A stretch of 64,000 bases of DNA, taken from the NCBI RefSeq assembly GCF_900105165.1, contig NZ_LT629740.1:186001-250000 (forward strand), given 5' to 3'. The notes beneath the pieces are model-generated. The model ran no database searches, was not told the origin of the DNA, and saw only the letters and a list, made by a program, of their open reading frames with translations. This DNA comes from Mucilaginibacter mallensis (GTDB lineage Bacteria; Bacteroidota; Bacteroidia; Sphingobacteriales; Sphingobacteriaceae). Of the stretch, positions 33,368 through 42,528 are shown one piece after another (position 1 is the stretch's first letter; every line of letters begins with the position of its first letter). The position numbers were made by a program, and so were the translations under genes.

Positions 33368-35884
33368 TTATTTTTTTGGATTGCTGAGTAAATTAACAAA
33401 TAAACGGTATGCTCCGGGCACCCCGGCAGGCAATTCCCTGAAGAATGCCAGCGATGTATATACAAACCGCCCTTTACCATAATTGGTTACGATCAGCGAA
33501 CCTTTGTTCGGTTGCTCATTAGGGTCGTTCATTTGCAGTGGGGTTTGATATTTAGGGTCGATGTCGCTTACAAAGTATAGGCCGCGTTCCTGTATCCAGC
33601 CATCAAAATCGGCATCGTTTATCTTGTTGGGATAATTTAATACCGGGTTTTGCGGGTCAAGCACCGTAACCTTAGCCGTTTCATCAGTTACCCGCTGGTT
33701 TACCGGGCGGAAAGGATATGGACCGATCTGGTTAACCAATATGCCGTTGTTATTATTATACTGTACTACCAAATTGCCGCCATTGTTTACGTAATCCATC
33801 AATTTAGGCTGCTCAACGGCCAATCGGTTGTTCACATTGTAAGCACGTACACCGGTGATAATGGCATCATAAACCGAAAGGTCGCTGTTCATGATCTCGC
33901 TTTCGGTAAGCATATGCACCTCATAACCTACCTGTCGCAAAGCCTCGGGTACCAGGTCACCTGCGCCTTCAATATAGCCGATCTTTTTACCTGCGGTTTT
34001 CAGGTCGAGGTATATTAATTTAGCCTGGGATGGCGGGAATAAGGTAATATTCGGCACGTGTTCGTAACTGATACGCCTTATACCCAGGGAAGAGGACTTA
34101 CCATTGGCCGTTACTATCGTTTCAAAAACACTGGTGTTAGGTGTGCTATTTGTTGGCGTAACAGTAAACACTGCCGCCCATTCATCGCCTTTATTTTTAT
34201 TGGTGAAATCTATTTTGTCAGGACTCACGGTCCAACCCGGTATAGGTTTTATGCTGATGCTGCCACTGGCCTTAGTAAAGCTTTTTAAGTCTATCTCTAT
34301 ATTCTGGCTTTGTTTTGCACTGAATATATAATCCTTACCTGCAACATTAGCGGTTACCGCCGGGGCAATTTCTACCGGCTGATAAATTTCCCCTTTGGCA
34401 GGATTTACATATTTGTACATCAAGTTCCTATCTAAAACAATGGAGCGCCCATCGATTGAAAAATCAAATCGTATGGTTGGCGCATCGGGATTTTCAGGAT
34501 TACCGGCATTGCCTTCGTAATTGAGCTTATAAGTACCTGCATCATGTGCTGCTTCCAGCCAGTAAGGTTGTGATATCTTGCTTGCAATACAGTCATTATT
34601 ATATGACTGTAGCTCATTTGCCGGGATAGTTTTGTCTTTTGTAGTAACGGGCAAATTGTAATTTGCTATGGGTTCAATAAAAGAGTTCGGGTCAGAGTTT
34701 ATATTATCAGGGCGTTGCAATAAGGTGAGCCCTTTTAAGGATATATTTAAGCCATAACGGTTTATCACCTGCGAAAGAACGTTCATCTGATCGCCAACGG
34801 CATAGGTTTGTTCGGCACTGTAAGCTTCGCACCATAAGCCCGCGCAAGCGGCAATCAACTCATCCAGCTCCTTTGTCTTTTGTGTTTTCCAGTAGGTATC
34901 GGGCACTTTTTCAATCTTATCCAACAAGTTCACCAATCCGCTAACTGATTTTTCAGGATGGTCCACATCAAAATCTTTATGGATCTTTTCAACTTCCGAT
35001 CCAATGGCGCTTCCACCCTCAACCCTGCTCCATGTGGTATTAACGCCATCCATCAGGTCAGTTTTAGGGGCATCGCCTAAAATGTTTTTGAAATATTCGT
35101 AAGTATCACCACGTTGCTTGGCTGAGCCAAAGCCCTGTGTTTTATGATTGGAGCGGCTTTCGGCAGCCATTTCTCCATAGCCTTTGCCTAGTATGGGGTT
35201 GTAAACCCCAACGTTTATTTTAAATTGATCCGCAGCGGTAGTATTTATGCTGCCAAAGCTAAAAGTGTTCCAAAGCAAGCGTTTAGCCTGCCAAACTTTT
35301 ACATATTTTAATTGCTCCGGGAAACGGCTTGGATCGGCAGCTGCTGCAAACGCTTCCTGCGCTAATATTGCTGATGCGGTATGGTGCCCGTGCCCGCCTT
35401 CGCCCGTTGTTGGGAAACGGCAGATAATCACATCGGGCCTGAACTTGCGGATAACCCAAACTACATCGCTTAGTACTTTTTCTTTATCCCATATTTTTAA
35501 CGTTTCGCCGGGGCCTTTGCTAAAGCCAAAATCGTTTGCGCGGCTAAAAAACTGTTCGGCGCCATCCACACGGCGTGCGGCTAAAAGTTCCTGTGTGCGT
35601 ATCAAGCCTAAAAGTTCACCCTGTTCATTACCTATCAGGTTTTGCCCGCCATCGCCGCGGGTTAATGACAGGTAGCCCGTTCGGTAATGTTTTTCCTGTG
35701 CCAGGTAAGCCAGCAGGCGAGTATTTTCATCATCAGGATGGGCTGCTATATATAGTACACTGCCTAAAACGTTCAGCTTTTTTAGGCCTTGCTCAATGGT
35801 TGCAATGTCGGCAGGTGGGGCGGTTTGTGCAAAAACAGAACTGGTAAATAATAACAGTATACTAATGAGTTTAATACGCTTCAT
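33368..35884 (-). CDS. Secreted PIG-L (LmbE-like) family deacetylase with C-terminal GATase-like domain
   Basis: 838 aa. After a signal peptide (MKRIKLISILLLFTSSVFAQ), the PIG-L domain (about 35-200) carries the zinc motif AHPDDE and, later, GEGGHGHHTAS. This points to N-deacetylation of an N-acetylated sugar or glycoconjugate in the periplasm. The C-terminal part (about 640-835; YDAIITGVRAYNVN, YVNNGGNLVVQYN, GRFVYTSLAFFRELP) resembles a class I glutamine-amidotransferase / ThuA-like fold. The middle looks beta-rich. Such large versions are common in Bacteroidota; the substrate is unknown. Confidence 0.85.
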   Translation of the reverse strand: MKRIKLISILLLFTSSVFAQTAPPADIATIEQGLKKLNVLGSVLYIAAHPDDENTRLLAYLAQEKHYRTGYLSLTRGDGGQNLIGNEQGELLGLIRTQELLAARRVDGAEQFFSRANDFGFSKGPGETLKIWDKEKVLSDVVWVIRKFRPDVIICRFPTTGEGGHGHHTASAILAQEAFAAAADPSRFPEQLKYVKVWQAKRLLWNTFSFGSINTTAADQFKINVGVYNPILGKGYGEMAAESRSNHKTQGFGSAKQRGDTYEYFKNILGDAPKTDLMDGVNTTWSRVEGGSAIGSEVEKIHKDFDVDHPEKSVSGLVNLLDKIEKVPDTYWKTQKTKELDELIAACAGLWCEAYSAEQTYAVGDQMNVLSQVINRYGLNISLKGLTLLQRPDNINSDPNSFIEPIANYNLPVTTKDKTIPANELQSYNNDCIASKISQPYWLEAAHDAGTYKLNYEGNAGNPENPDAPTIRFDFSIDGRSIVLDRNLMYKYVNPAKGEIYQPVEIAPAVTANVAGKDYIFSAKQSQNIEIDLKSFTKASGSISIKPIPGWTVSPDKIDFTNKNKGDEWAAVFTVTPTNSTPNTSVFETIVTANGKSSSLGIRRISYEHVPNITLFPPSQAKLIYLDLKTAGKKIGYIEGAGDLVPEALRQVGYEVHMLTESEIMNSDLSVYDAIITGVRAYNVNNRLAVEQPKLMDYVNNGGNLVVQYNNNNGILVNQIGPYPFRPVNQRVTDETAKVTVLDPQNPVLNYPNKINDADFDGWIQERGLYFVSDIDPKYQTPLQMNDPNEQPNKGSLIVTNYGKGRFVYTSLAFFRELPAGVPGAYRLFVNLLSNPKK

Positions 35885-36140
35885 AACAACAAATATATTG
35901 AAAGATAGACGGCGAATTATTTTCGTATCAAGAATTTAACAATCGCTCAACAATCGCGCAATAAACTTGAAGTACATTTGTTCGCAGTATTCTTGTTAAG
36001 CAGCTCATTTTCGTGCTCAACGTGTTCATTTTCATTTAGATAAAACAAATACTGCCGAAAATTGTTGCCCGTTAATCAACTGATTGAATTTTTGAATCTA
36101 TTAGTCAGTTAATTACAAATCAATGACTAATTTTATTTTA

Positions 36141-36167
36141 AATTAATCAATCGTTTGATTAATTTTG
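36141..36167 (+). promoter_or_regulatory. TetR-type palindromic operator over promoter
   Basis: AATTAATCAA-TCGT-TTGATTAATT (36141-36164) is a perfect 10-bp-arm inverted repeat overlapping the -7 box TAATTTTG (36160-36167), 15 bp before the TetR start. Its position suits autorepression of the efflux operon. The remainder of the 298-bp gap holds no other clear signal. Confidence 0.6.
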
Positions 36168-36182
36168 TGCCGTTAAAAGAAA

Positions 36183-36830
36183 ATGGACAAAGATAAAATA
36201 GACAAGAAAGACCATATACTGGATGTAGCCGAAAGGGTATTTTCTGATATGGGTTTCGACGGCGCATCTACCCGGATGATCTCGGGAGAGGCCGGTGTAA
36301 ACATGGCGATGCTAAACTATTATTTCGGTTCAAAAGAAGGTTTGTTCCTTGCTGTTTTTGATCGTAAGATCTCTTCTTTTCAGGATATTTTGCACAATCT
36401 TGGTATTGATGATACCATTAGTTCCTGGGCGAAAGTTGAAAGCTATATTGATATTTATAGCAACCGTGTTGTTAATAATAACTGTTTCCAGAAACTTTTG
36501 TACCAGGAAATGAGTATTAACAGAAGAACAGATCTTTCCGACAAAATTCACGCCATGTTGATGACGAGCGTATTAGAGCTCTATAAAATGCTACAGGAAG
36601 GGATTGATAATGGCGAGTTTAAAGCCGACTCTGATCTGCAGATGGTGGTTGCTACCATTTATGGTACCAAGAACTTCATGATAAATACACCGCTGTTAGC
36701 ATCAAGTATGTTAGGTTATGACATTCTTGATGAAAAAATAATAGAAGAAAAGCTCAAGCCGCGGTTAAAAAAATATTTAAAAACCCTATTAAAATCTTAT
36801 TTACTAAATGACAATGAACACACAAATTAA
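36183..36830 (+). CDS. TetR/AcrR-family regulator
   Basis: 215 aa. The N-terminal HTH (ILDVAERVFSDMGFDGAST..ISGEAGVNMAMLNYYFGSKEGLF, about 13-60) and an all-helical ligand domain are typical. Its 3' end overlaps the TolC-family gene by 23 bp, so it is the first gene of the TolC/HlyD/DHA2 efflux operon and very likely its repressor. A perfect palindrome over the promoter (36141-36164) is the candidate operator. The inducing compound cannot be read from sequence. Confidence 0.88.
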   Translation: MDKDKIDKKDHILDVAERVFSDMGFDGASTRMISGEAGVNMAMLNYYFGSKEGLFLAVFDRKISSFQDILHNLGIDDTISSWAKVESYIDIYSNRVVNNNCFQKLLYQEMSINRRTDLSDKIHAMLMTSVLELYKMLQEGIDNGEFKADSDLQMVVATIYGTKNFMINTPLLASSMLGYDILDEKIIEEKLKPRLKKYLKTLLKSYLLNDNEHTN

Positions 36831-38169
36831 TATATCCCACAAACAATTGTTTAAAATGTCGTTGCTTGGCTTGCTTGCGGCTTTGCTATTAATAGCATTT
36901 ACCGGCAACAAGGCATCAGCACAGGACAAAACACTTACCCTAAAGGAAGCCATAGATTTGGGCCTCCAAAACAGTAAGACACTGAAGTACTCACAAGCTA
37001 AAATTGATGAGGCGGTTTCACAGTACAAACAGGCAAAAGACAAATCGTTGCCTACTGGCTCTGTAAGCTTTGCTTATGACCGTGCGCAGATACCTGCTAA
37101 CACGCTTGATTTTGGAAAGCAGACCATTAATTTGCCTACCGGTGCTAATGCTTATTTAGGTATCGCATCAGTTAACGAAGTTATCTTCGGCGGTAATAAA
37201 TTAAAATATGCCCGCCAAAGCACTGATCTTTTAACACAGGCATCACGCTTAGATGCCGACAAGGATAAAGATCAGATCACTTTTGATATCATCAGCTCTT
37301 ACTACAACCTTTATAAGGTATTGCAGAGCATAAAGGTGGTAAATCAAAACATCGCTACTGAAGATCAGCAGATCCACCAGTCGCAGCGCTTTTTTGACCA
37401 GGGTTTGGTAACCAAAAATGATGTTTTGCGTTTTGAACTGCAAAAAGCTAATATCCAGTTAAATGGTATCGACCTAGAAAATAACAGGAAAGTGATCAAC
37501 TACAACCTGAATGTTTTATTAGGTCTGCCTGAAACTACAACTTTAAATATTGATACGCTTACCGATAGCGCCAGAATAGTAGGGCCACTATCAGCTTATC
37601 TGGATACTGCATTACAGAACCGCCAGGAGTTGAGAGTGCTTGATTTTAATAACCGTGTTGCTGATTTGAATATCAAATCAATAAAGGCTAATCAGTTGCC
37701 TACATTGTCAGCATCGGCTGCAGGTTATTATGTTGATGTGGCTGCCAACCCGCTGCCAACCCATGGTAATTATATAACGCCTTTAGTATTAGGTGTAACA
37801 GTAGCATGGAACTTTGACGCTTTATGGCTTAACAAAAATAAAGTTGCCCAGGCCAGCATACAGCGTACCGAGGTTGACATAAACAAGGGTATTACCACTG
37901 ATAATGTAAAAGACGAGGTTAACCAAAACTATCAGAACTATTTAACCGCGCTTGATAAGATCAAGTTATTACAAACATCAATTGCACAAGCAGGTGAAAA
38001 CAATAACATACTGCAATCAAAATACAAGAGCAATACAGCATCAGCAACAGATCGTGCGGATGCGGAAACCTTGCTTTTCCAGGCGCAGATAAACCTGGAG
38101 CTTGCTAAAGCAGATGCTGTACTGGCTTATTACTCATTATTAAAATCAACCGGAAAACTTAACAAATAA
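36808..38169 (+). CDS. TolC-family outer membrane efflux protein
   Basis: 453 aa. Signal peptide (LFKMSLLGLLAALLLIAFTGNKASAQ) and the TolC/OEP fold with two repeated helical-hairpin halves (LTLKEAIDLGLQNSKTLKYSQAKI at the start of the mature protein). It would form the trimeric outer-membrane exit duct for the MFS pump encoded downstream. It overlaps the TetR gene by 23 bp; an alternative ATG lies two codons further in. 84 bp separate it from the HlyD gene. Confidence 0.88.
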   Translation: MTMNTQINISHKQLFKMSLLGLLAALLLIAFTGNKASAQDKTLTLKEAIDLGLQNSKTLKYSQAKIDEAVSQYKQAKDKSLPTGSVSFAYDRAQIPANTLDFGKQTINLPTGANAYLGIASVNEVIFGGNKLKYARQSTDLLTQASRLDADKDKDQITFDIISSYYNLYKVLQSIKVVNQNIATEDQQIHQSQRFFDQGLVTKNDVLRFELQKANIQLNGIDLENNRKVINYNLNVLLGLPETTTLNIDTLTDSARIVGPLSAYLDTALQNRQELRVLDFNNRVADLNIKSIKANQLPTLSASAAGYYVDVAANPLPTHGNYITPLVLGVTVAWNFDALWLNKNKVAQASIQRTEVDINKGITTDNVKDEVNQNYQNYLTALDKIKLLQTSIAQAGENNNILQSKYKSNTASATDRADAETLLFQAQINLELAKADAVLAYYSLLKSTGKLNK

Positions 38170-38253
38170 ATGTGCAGACGAGTGAAAGCAAATGTTTGCA
38201 GATCACTCACATTCACTAAATCATCAATTCACAAATTCAACAATTAAAATACA

Positions 38254-39318
38254 ATGGCACAGAAACACACCACAGAAGAAGAAGAACCTAAAAAGAAACC
38301 CAATAAAGTACTTCCAATTATATTAGGGATAGTGCTTATAGGTGGCATCTTTTTTGGCATCAAAGAATATATATACTATAGCAAACACGTAGATACTGAC
38401 GACGCGCAGATTGACGGCGATATAAGCCCGGTTGTTGCCCGTGTAGGCGGATATGTTGACAGTATGTATTTCCAGGAAAACGAACACGTAAACAAGGATC
38501 AGCTTTTAGTAAAAATTGATGACCGCGATTACAAAGTAAAATTAGAACAAGCTTTAGCAGCACAAAAAGGTGCAAGCGCAGGTATTGGCGTAAGCCAGGC
38601 ACAAATCTTTACTACTACCTCAAACTCGGCAGTAGCTAAAGCAGGTGTTGCATCAGCAGCAGCACGCCTTGACCAGGTTACCAAGGATTATGCACGTTAT
38701 GCAAACCTTGTTAAAGATGGTTCTATCACTCAACAACAATTTGACCAGTCAAAATCAGATCTTGAAGTTGCGCAGGCAAATTACAAGGCTGCACAGGATC
38801 AGTATAGAGCTGCACAACAACAAATTGGTACTACTCAAAGCCAGTTAACTGTAACCAACACAGGTGTTACACAACGCCAGGTTGATGTTGATTATGCTAA
38901 GCTGCAATTATCATATACCAATGTGCTTTCACCAGCAAGTGGTGTTGTATCTAAAAAGAACATTCAGATTGGTCAGCTGGTACAGGCAGGTCAAACACTG
39001 TTCTCTGTTGTTAATGATAACAGCTTATACATTACTGCAAACTTTAAGGAAACCCAGCTTGATAAAATCCGCGCTAACCAGAAAGTTGATATTGAAGTTG
39101 ATGCTTATCCAGAGTTAAAATTAGAGGGTGTAGTATATAACTTTTCACCGGCTACAGGTGCAAAATTCTCTTTACTGCCACCTGATAACGCTACCGGTAA
39201 CTATGTTAAGGTAGTACAGCGTGTGCCTGTTAAGATTTTGATCAAGGCTGATAAGGATGTGATGGAAAAATTACGTCCGGGTATGAGCGTGAATGTTTCT
39301 GTTATATATAAAGACTAA
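38254..39318 (+). CDS. HlyD/EmrA-family membrane fusion protein
   Basis: 354 aa. The cytoplasmic N-terminus is followed by one transmembrane helix (about 19-39, KVLPIILGIVLIGGIFFGI), a biotin-lipoyl-like half (DTDDAQIDGDISPVVARVGGYV), a long alpha-hairpin rich in Ala/Gln, and the second half with a beta-barrel (LQLSYTNVLSPASGVVSKKNI; RPGMSVNVSVIY). This is EmrA-type and bridges an MFS pump to TolC. Seven bases separate it from the DHA2 transporter gene, so the two are tightly coupled. Confidence 0.9.
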   Translation: MAQKHTTEEEEPKKKPNKVLPIILGIVLIGGIFFGIKEYIYYSKHVDTDDAQIDGDISPVVARVGGYVDSMYFQENEHVNKDQLLVKIDDRDYKVKLEQALAAQKGASAGIGVSQAQIFTTTSNSAVAKAGVASAAARLDQVTKDYARYANLVKDGSITQQQFDQSKSDLEVAQANYKAAQDQYRAAQQQIGTTQSQLTVTNTGVTQRQVDVDYAKLQLSYTNVLSPASGVVSKKNIQIGQLVQAGQTLFSVVNDNSLYITANFKETQLDKIRANQKVDIEVDAYPELKLEGVVYNFSPATGAKFSLLPPDNATGNYVKVVQRVPVKILIKADKDVMEKLRPGMSVNVSVIYKD

Positions 39319-39325
39319 ATAAACA

Positions 39326-40870
39326 ATGGCTGAACAAGGTTTTAGAAAGTGGATCATTACTATCACAGTGATCATGGCTTCGTTATTGGAGCTTATTGAT
39401 ACCACGATAGTGAATGTATCCTTGCCCCAGATACAGGGAAACCTTGGGGCAACGCTGGAGGATGTGGCCTGGGTAACAACAGGCTACGCGGTGGCCAACG
39501 TAATTGTATTGCCGATGTCGGGCTGGTTAGGCAGCTTCTTTGGTCGTAAGAATTACTACATGGCATCCATACTATTGTTTACAATAGCCTCCTTTTTATG
39601 CGGTAACGCAACAAGTTTAGATGAATTAATAATCTTCCGTATTATACAGGGTATTGCAGGTGGTGGTTTAATATCAACCTCACAAGCCATATTAATTGAA
39701 ACCTGGCCACGTGAGGAAATAGGTACAGCAACCGCACTATTTGGTTTAGGCGCGGTAGTAGGGCCAACAGTAGGACCAACAATTGGCGGCTGGATAACTG
39801 ATAATTACTCATGGCCATGGATATTTTATGTAAATATTCCGGTAGGTGCACTGGCATTGTTCCTTACTTACACATTTGTGCGAACAACGCCAAAGGACGG
39901 GAAAGGAAAGCCCATCGACTGGTGGGGCATTGCACTGCTTGCTGTTGCAGTAGGCAGTTTACAAACCATCCTTGAAAAAGGTGAATCGGAAGATTGGTTT
40001 GCAAAAACATACATATTGGTACTTACCATAGCCGCTATATTGGGCACATTACTGTTCATATGGAGGGAACTAAGTACGGATCATCCGATAGTTAACTTTG
40101 CCATTATGCGGCATCGAAGCTTCGCCGTGGGGATGTTCACGTCCTTTGTGCTCGGGTTTGGTTTGTATGGTTCGGTATTCGTGTTCCCAATATTTTGTCA
40201 GAACCTGCTGGGCTTTTCGGCACAGCAAACAGGGGAGATACTATTTCCCGGTGGCTTATGTACCATTGTTATGATGCCGTTCATCGGTAAAATGCTTAAT
40301 AAGGGTATACCGGCGCAATTTATGGCAACCATAGGTATGTTTTTGTTCTTTGTGTTTACTACAATGCTGAGCAAATCAACCCTTAATTCAGGTACGAGCG
40401 ACTTCTTTTGGCCGCTGGTAATAAGGGGTGTTGGTATGGCCCTGTTATTCGTTCCGTTAACCACCTTAGCAATAGCCGATCTGAAAGGGCCGGAAGTTGG
40501 GCAGGGAACAGGCTTAAACAACATGATGCGCCAGTTAGGCGGTGCTTTTGGTATTGCTACGCTAACAACAGTTATTCACATACGCCAGGGAGTGCACCGT
40601 GATAACTTGTTAAGTAATATCAATCAATACAATACGCCGTTTAACACGCGGTTTAATATGCTGGTACAGAATTTCCAGTCAAAAGGTAGTTCATTACTTG
40701 ATGCTACCCACCAGGCATACATGGCTATAGAAGGTGCTGTTATTAAACAAACCTTATTATTAACTTATGCTGATGCTTACTGGATATCGGGTTTGGTAAT
40801 GTTATTCTCCATACCATTATTATACCTGCAGCCTTTCAAGAAATTGAAGGCAGCTACCGATACACACTAA
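39326..40870 (+). CDS. DHA2-family (EmrB-like) multidrug MFS transporter
   Basis: 514 aa with about 14 predicted transmembrane segments, as in the DHA2 family. The motif-C-type region GLGAVVGPTVGPTIGGWI marks a drug/proton antiporter, and LELIDTTIVNVSLPQIQGNL is the conserved helix-1 signature. With the preceding HlyD and TolC proteins it forms a tripartite pump spanning both membranes and exporting hydrophobic compounds. It is the last gene of the operon; a terminator begins 4 bp after the stop. Confidence 0.9.
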   Translation: MAEQGFRKWIITITVIMASLLELIDTTIVNVSLPQIQGNLGATLEDVAWVTTGYAVANVIVLPMSGWLGSFFGRKNYYMASILLFTIASFLCGNATSLDELIIFRIIQGIAGGGLISTSQAILIETWPREEIGTATALFGLGAVVGPTVGPTIGGWITDNYSWPWIFYVNIPVGALALFLTYTFVRTTPKDGKGKPIDWWGIALLAVAVGSLQTILEKGESEDWFAKTYILVLTIAAILGTLLFIWRELSTDHPIVNFAIMRHRSFAVGMFTSFVLGFGLYGSVFVFPIFCQNLLGFSAQQTGEILFPGGLCTIVMMPFIGKMLNKGIPAQFMATIGMFLFFVFTTMLSKSTLNSGTSDFFWPLVIRGVGMALLFVPLTTLAIADLKGPEVGQGTGLNNMMRQLGGAFGIATLTTVIHIRQGVHRDNLLSNINQYNTPFNTRFNMLVQNFQSKGSSLLDATHQAYMAIEGAVIKQTLLLTYADAYWISGLVMLFSIPLLYLQPFKKLKAATDTH

Positions 40871-40874
40871 AAAG

Positions 40875-40920
40875 AAGAAGCCGCCATGGTATCACTATTC
40901 CAGGACGGCTTCTTTTTAAA
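40875..40920 (+). terminator. Terminator of the efflux operon
   Basis: AAGAAGCCG (40875-40883) pairs with CGGCTTCTT (40906-40914), followed by T residues. The following 200 bp are AT-rich; an imperfect hairpin (CCCTACC ... GGTAGGG, about 40950-40999) is the only further structure seen. Confidence 0.8.
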
Positions 40921-41126
40921 AAAAATTAACAATTAAAAATTTGGTATATCCCTACCTAAATCACACGTATTATCAACAAAACTATAAGGGAAGGTAGGGT
41001 GCTTAATCTTGCTATAAAATTAAAGGTTTTTAATTAATAAAAGCAAACTTTTATTAAGCAATGTGTTTTATTTCATGAAATTTTCATTATATTTTATTAT
41101 ATGATGGTCTTTTCGGCAGAAATAGC

Positions 41127-41711
41127 TTAAAATATAACTTTCCCGGCAGCAGTTACCAGTGATGCAATACGGATGGCATCAAAAATACGCTCCTCTGTTG
41201 TACCTAATTTTATAAGCGAATCCTCATGTGCATTCACACATAGCTCGCAGCCATTTACCGCCGAAATGGTAAGGCTCATCAATTCAAAAAAATCCTTGCC
41301 GGTTATCGGTTTCATCATTATCTGCATCCTGATACGTGCAGGGATCAGATTATATTTTTCCTTCTTGGTAAAATGCCTGAAACGGTAAAATATGTTGTTT
41401 GATGCCAGTAACGACGCGCATGCTGCCGCTTCAGCAATATCAGCTGCTGTAGCGCCTTGTTCTTCGGCGTATTTGGTATAGTATTGAGTAAGCGGGGTGT
41501 TATTGTTGTTTATAGCCACGCTCAGGCCCAATAAAGCGCATTCCTTAGTGCTTAGGTGTTCTGATGTTAGTGTGCTGGTAAAATTCAATTTAAAATCGCG
41601 CAGGTAGCGTGATTCGCCTTTTTCAAGCAAAGTAAGGCTCTCGGTACGATAATCGCTTTCAAGGCCGATAGTTTGCAATAGTTCAGTTATGGTTTCTGTT
41701 ACTTCACTCAT
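41127..41711 (-). CDS. AhpD-like alkylhydroperoxidase (carboxymuconolactone decarboxylase family)
   Basis: 194 aa from MSEVTETITELLQTIG; the in-frame ATG 21 codons upstream would lie in a terminator hairpin. The AhpD-type catalytic motif CELCVNAHE has the CxxC pair plus His near the C-terminus. AhpD-type proteins reduce AhpC-type peroxiredoxins. It lies directly downstream of a peroxiredoxin gene on the same strand, so it is probably its electron donor. The 82-bp gap holds a terminator-like hairpin, so its expression may be lower than that of the peroxiredoxin. Confidence 0.85.
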   Translation of the reverse strand: MSEVTETITELLQTIGLESDYRTESLTLLEKGESRYLRDFKLNFTSTLTSEHLSTKECALLGLSVAINNNNTPLTQYYTKYAEEQGATAADIAEAAACASLLASNNIFYRFRHFTKKEKYNLIPARIRMQIMMKPITGKDFFELMSLTISAVNGCELCVNAHEDSLIKLGTTEERIFDAIRIASLVTAAGKVIF

Positions 41712-41740
41712 GATAATATTATTTTGTAGTAGATGGGAAT

Positions 41741-41770
41741 AAAAAATCCCCGCGCAATAAAGCACGGGGA
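41741..41770 (-). terminator. Terminator or attenuator between peroxiredoxin and AhpD-like genes
   Basis: On the minus strand TCCCCGTGC (41770-41762) pairs with GCGCGGGGA (41755-41747) with one mismatch, followed by six T residues. It sits inside an apparent two-gene unit, so it probably lets only part of the transcripts continue. Confidence 0.7.
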
Positions 41771-41793
41771 ACATAGGTAGATGCTAATAATTA

Positions 41794-42339
41794 TTATACG
41801 CTAAGGGTATCCTGACCTTTTTCCCAGTTACATGGGCAAAGCTCATCGGTTTGTAAACCATCAAGTACGCGTAAAACTTCTTTAACGTTACGGCCAACGT
41901 TTAAATCGTTAACTGATACCCAACGGATAATGCCGGTAGGGTCAACAATGAAAGTAGCACGGTAAGCAATTTTTTCAGTTGGTTCTAATATACCTAAGTC
42001 TTCAGCTAATGATTTTGAAGTATCGGCCAGCATTGGGAATTTAAGGTCGCGCAGATCTTCGTGATCTCTTCTCCATGCAGCGTGCACAAATTCAGAATCG
42101 GTTGATGCACCAATTAAACGGGCATCGCGATCGCGAAACTCGCCATAGCTTTTGTTGAATTCAGCAATCTCGGTAGGGCAAACAAAAGTAAAATCTTTTG
42201 GCCACCAAAACATTACTGTCCATACGTTATCATCATTAGTAAAGTAGTCAGAAGTTAGTGTTTCAAACTCTTTGCCTTTTTCAATACTAACAACCGCTGT
42301 TTTAGAAAATTTTGGGAATTCTTGTCCTATAGTTAACAT
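41794..42339 (-). CDS. Peroxiredoxin (AhpC/TSA family)
   Basis: 181 aa 2-Cys peroxiredoxin. The peroxidatic cysteine is in FVCPTE (about residue 54) and the likely resolving cysteines are in the C-terminal LCPCNWEKGQ. It reduces H2O2 and organic peroxides in the cytoplasm. No ahpF is adjacent; the AhpD-like gene downstream is the likely reductant, as in the mycobacterial AhpC/AhpD pair. Upstream are a -7 box with no clear -33 box and an ATAG-N7-CTAT palindrome, consistent with activation by OxyR. Confidence 0.9.
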   Translation of the reverse strand: MLTIGQEFPKFSKTAVVSIEKGKEFETLTSDYFTNDDNVWTVMFWWPKDFTFVCPTEIAEFNKSYGEFRDRDARLIGASTDSEFVHAAWRRDHEDLRDLKFPMLADTSKSLAEDLGILEPTEKIAYRATFIVDPTGIIRWVSVNDLNVGRNVKEVLRVLDGLQTDELCPCNWEKGQDTLSV

Positions 42340-42358
42340 ATTTATCTTTTTTTGTTCT

Positions 42359-42431
42359 CAAATATACAAACTTTGTAATTTATAAGTTATATATAGTTTC
42401 GATATAATATAGATAAAAACTATATTATATC
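42359..42431 (-). promoter_or_regulatory. Peroxiredoxin promoter with OxyR-like palindrome
   Basis: The minus-strand -7 box TATATTTG (42366-42359) lies 20 bp before the start codon. A palindrome GATATAATATAG-N7-CTATATTATATC (42401-42431) holds an exact ATAG-N7-CTAT core (42409-42423), as in the katA-oxyR region. A second palindrome TACAAA-C-TTTGTA lies at 42365-42377. No good -33 box is seen, which fits an activated promoter. Confidence 0.6.
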
Positions 42432-42528
42432 TGTGCTTACAAGCGACTGGGATAAAGCTGTTTATGGTAGTGAATTGTTATGAATAGGATAATATTGCAT
42501 TGTTTAAAATTCATTTTATATTAGTATC

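Noticed and set aside
33148..35847. Several plus- and minus-strand frames overlapping the PIG-L deacetylase gene
   Set aside because: All are shadows of a full-length gene with clear motifs.
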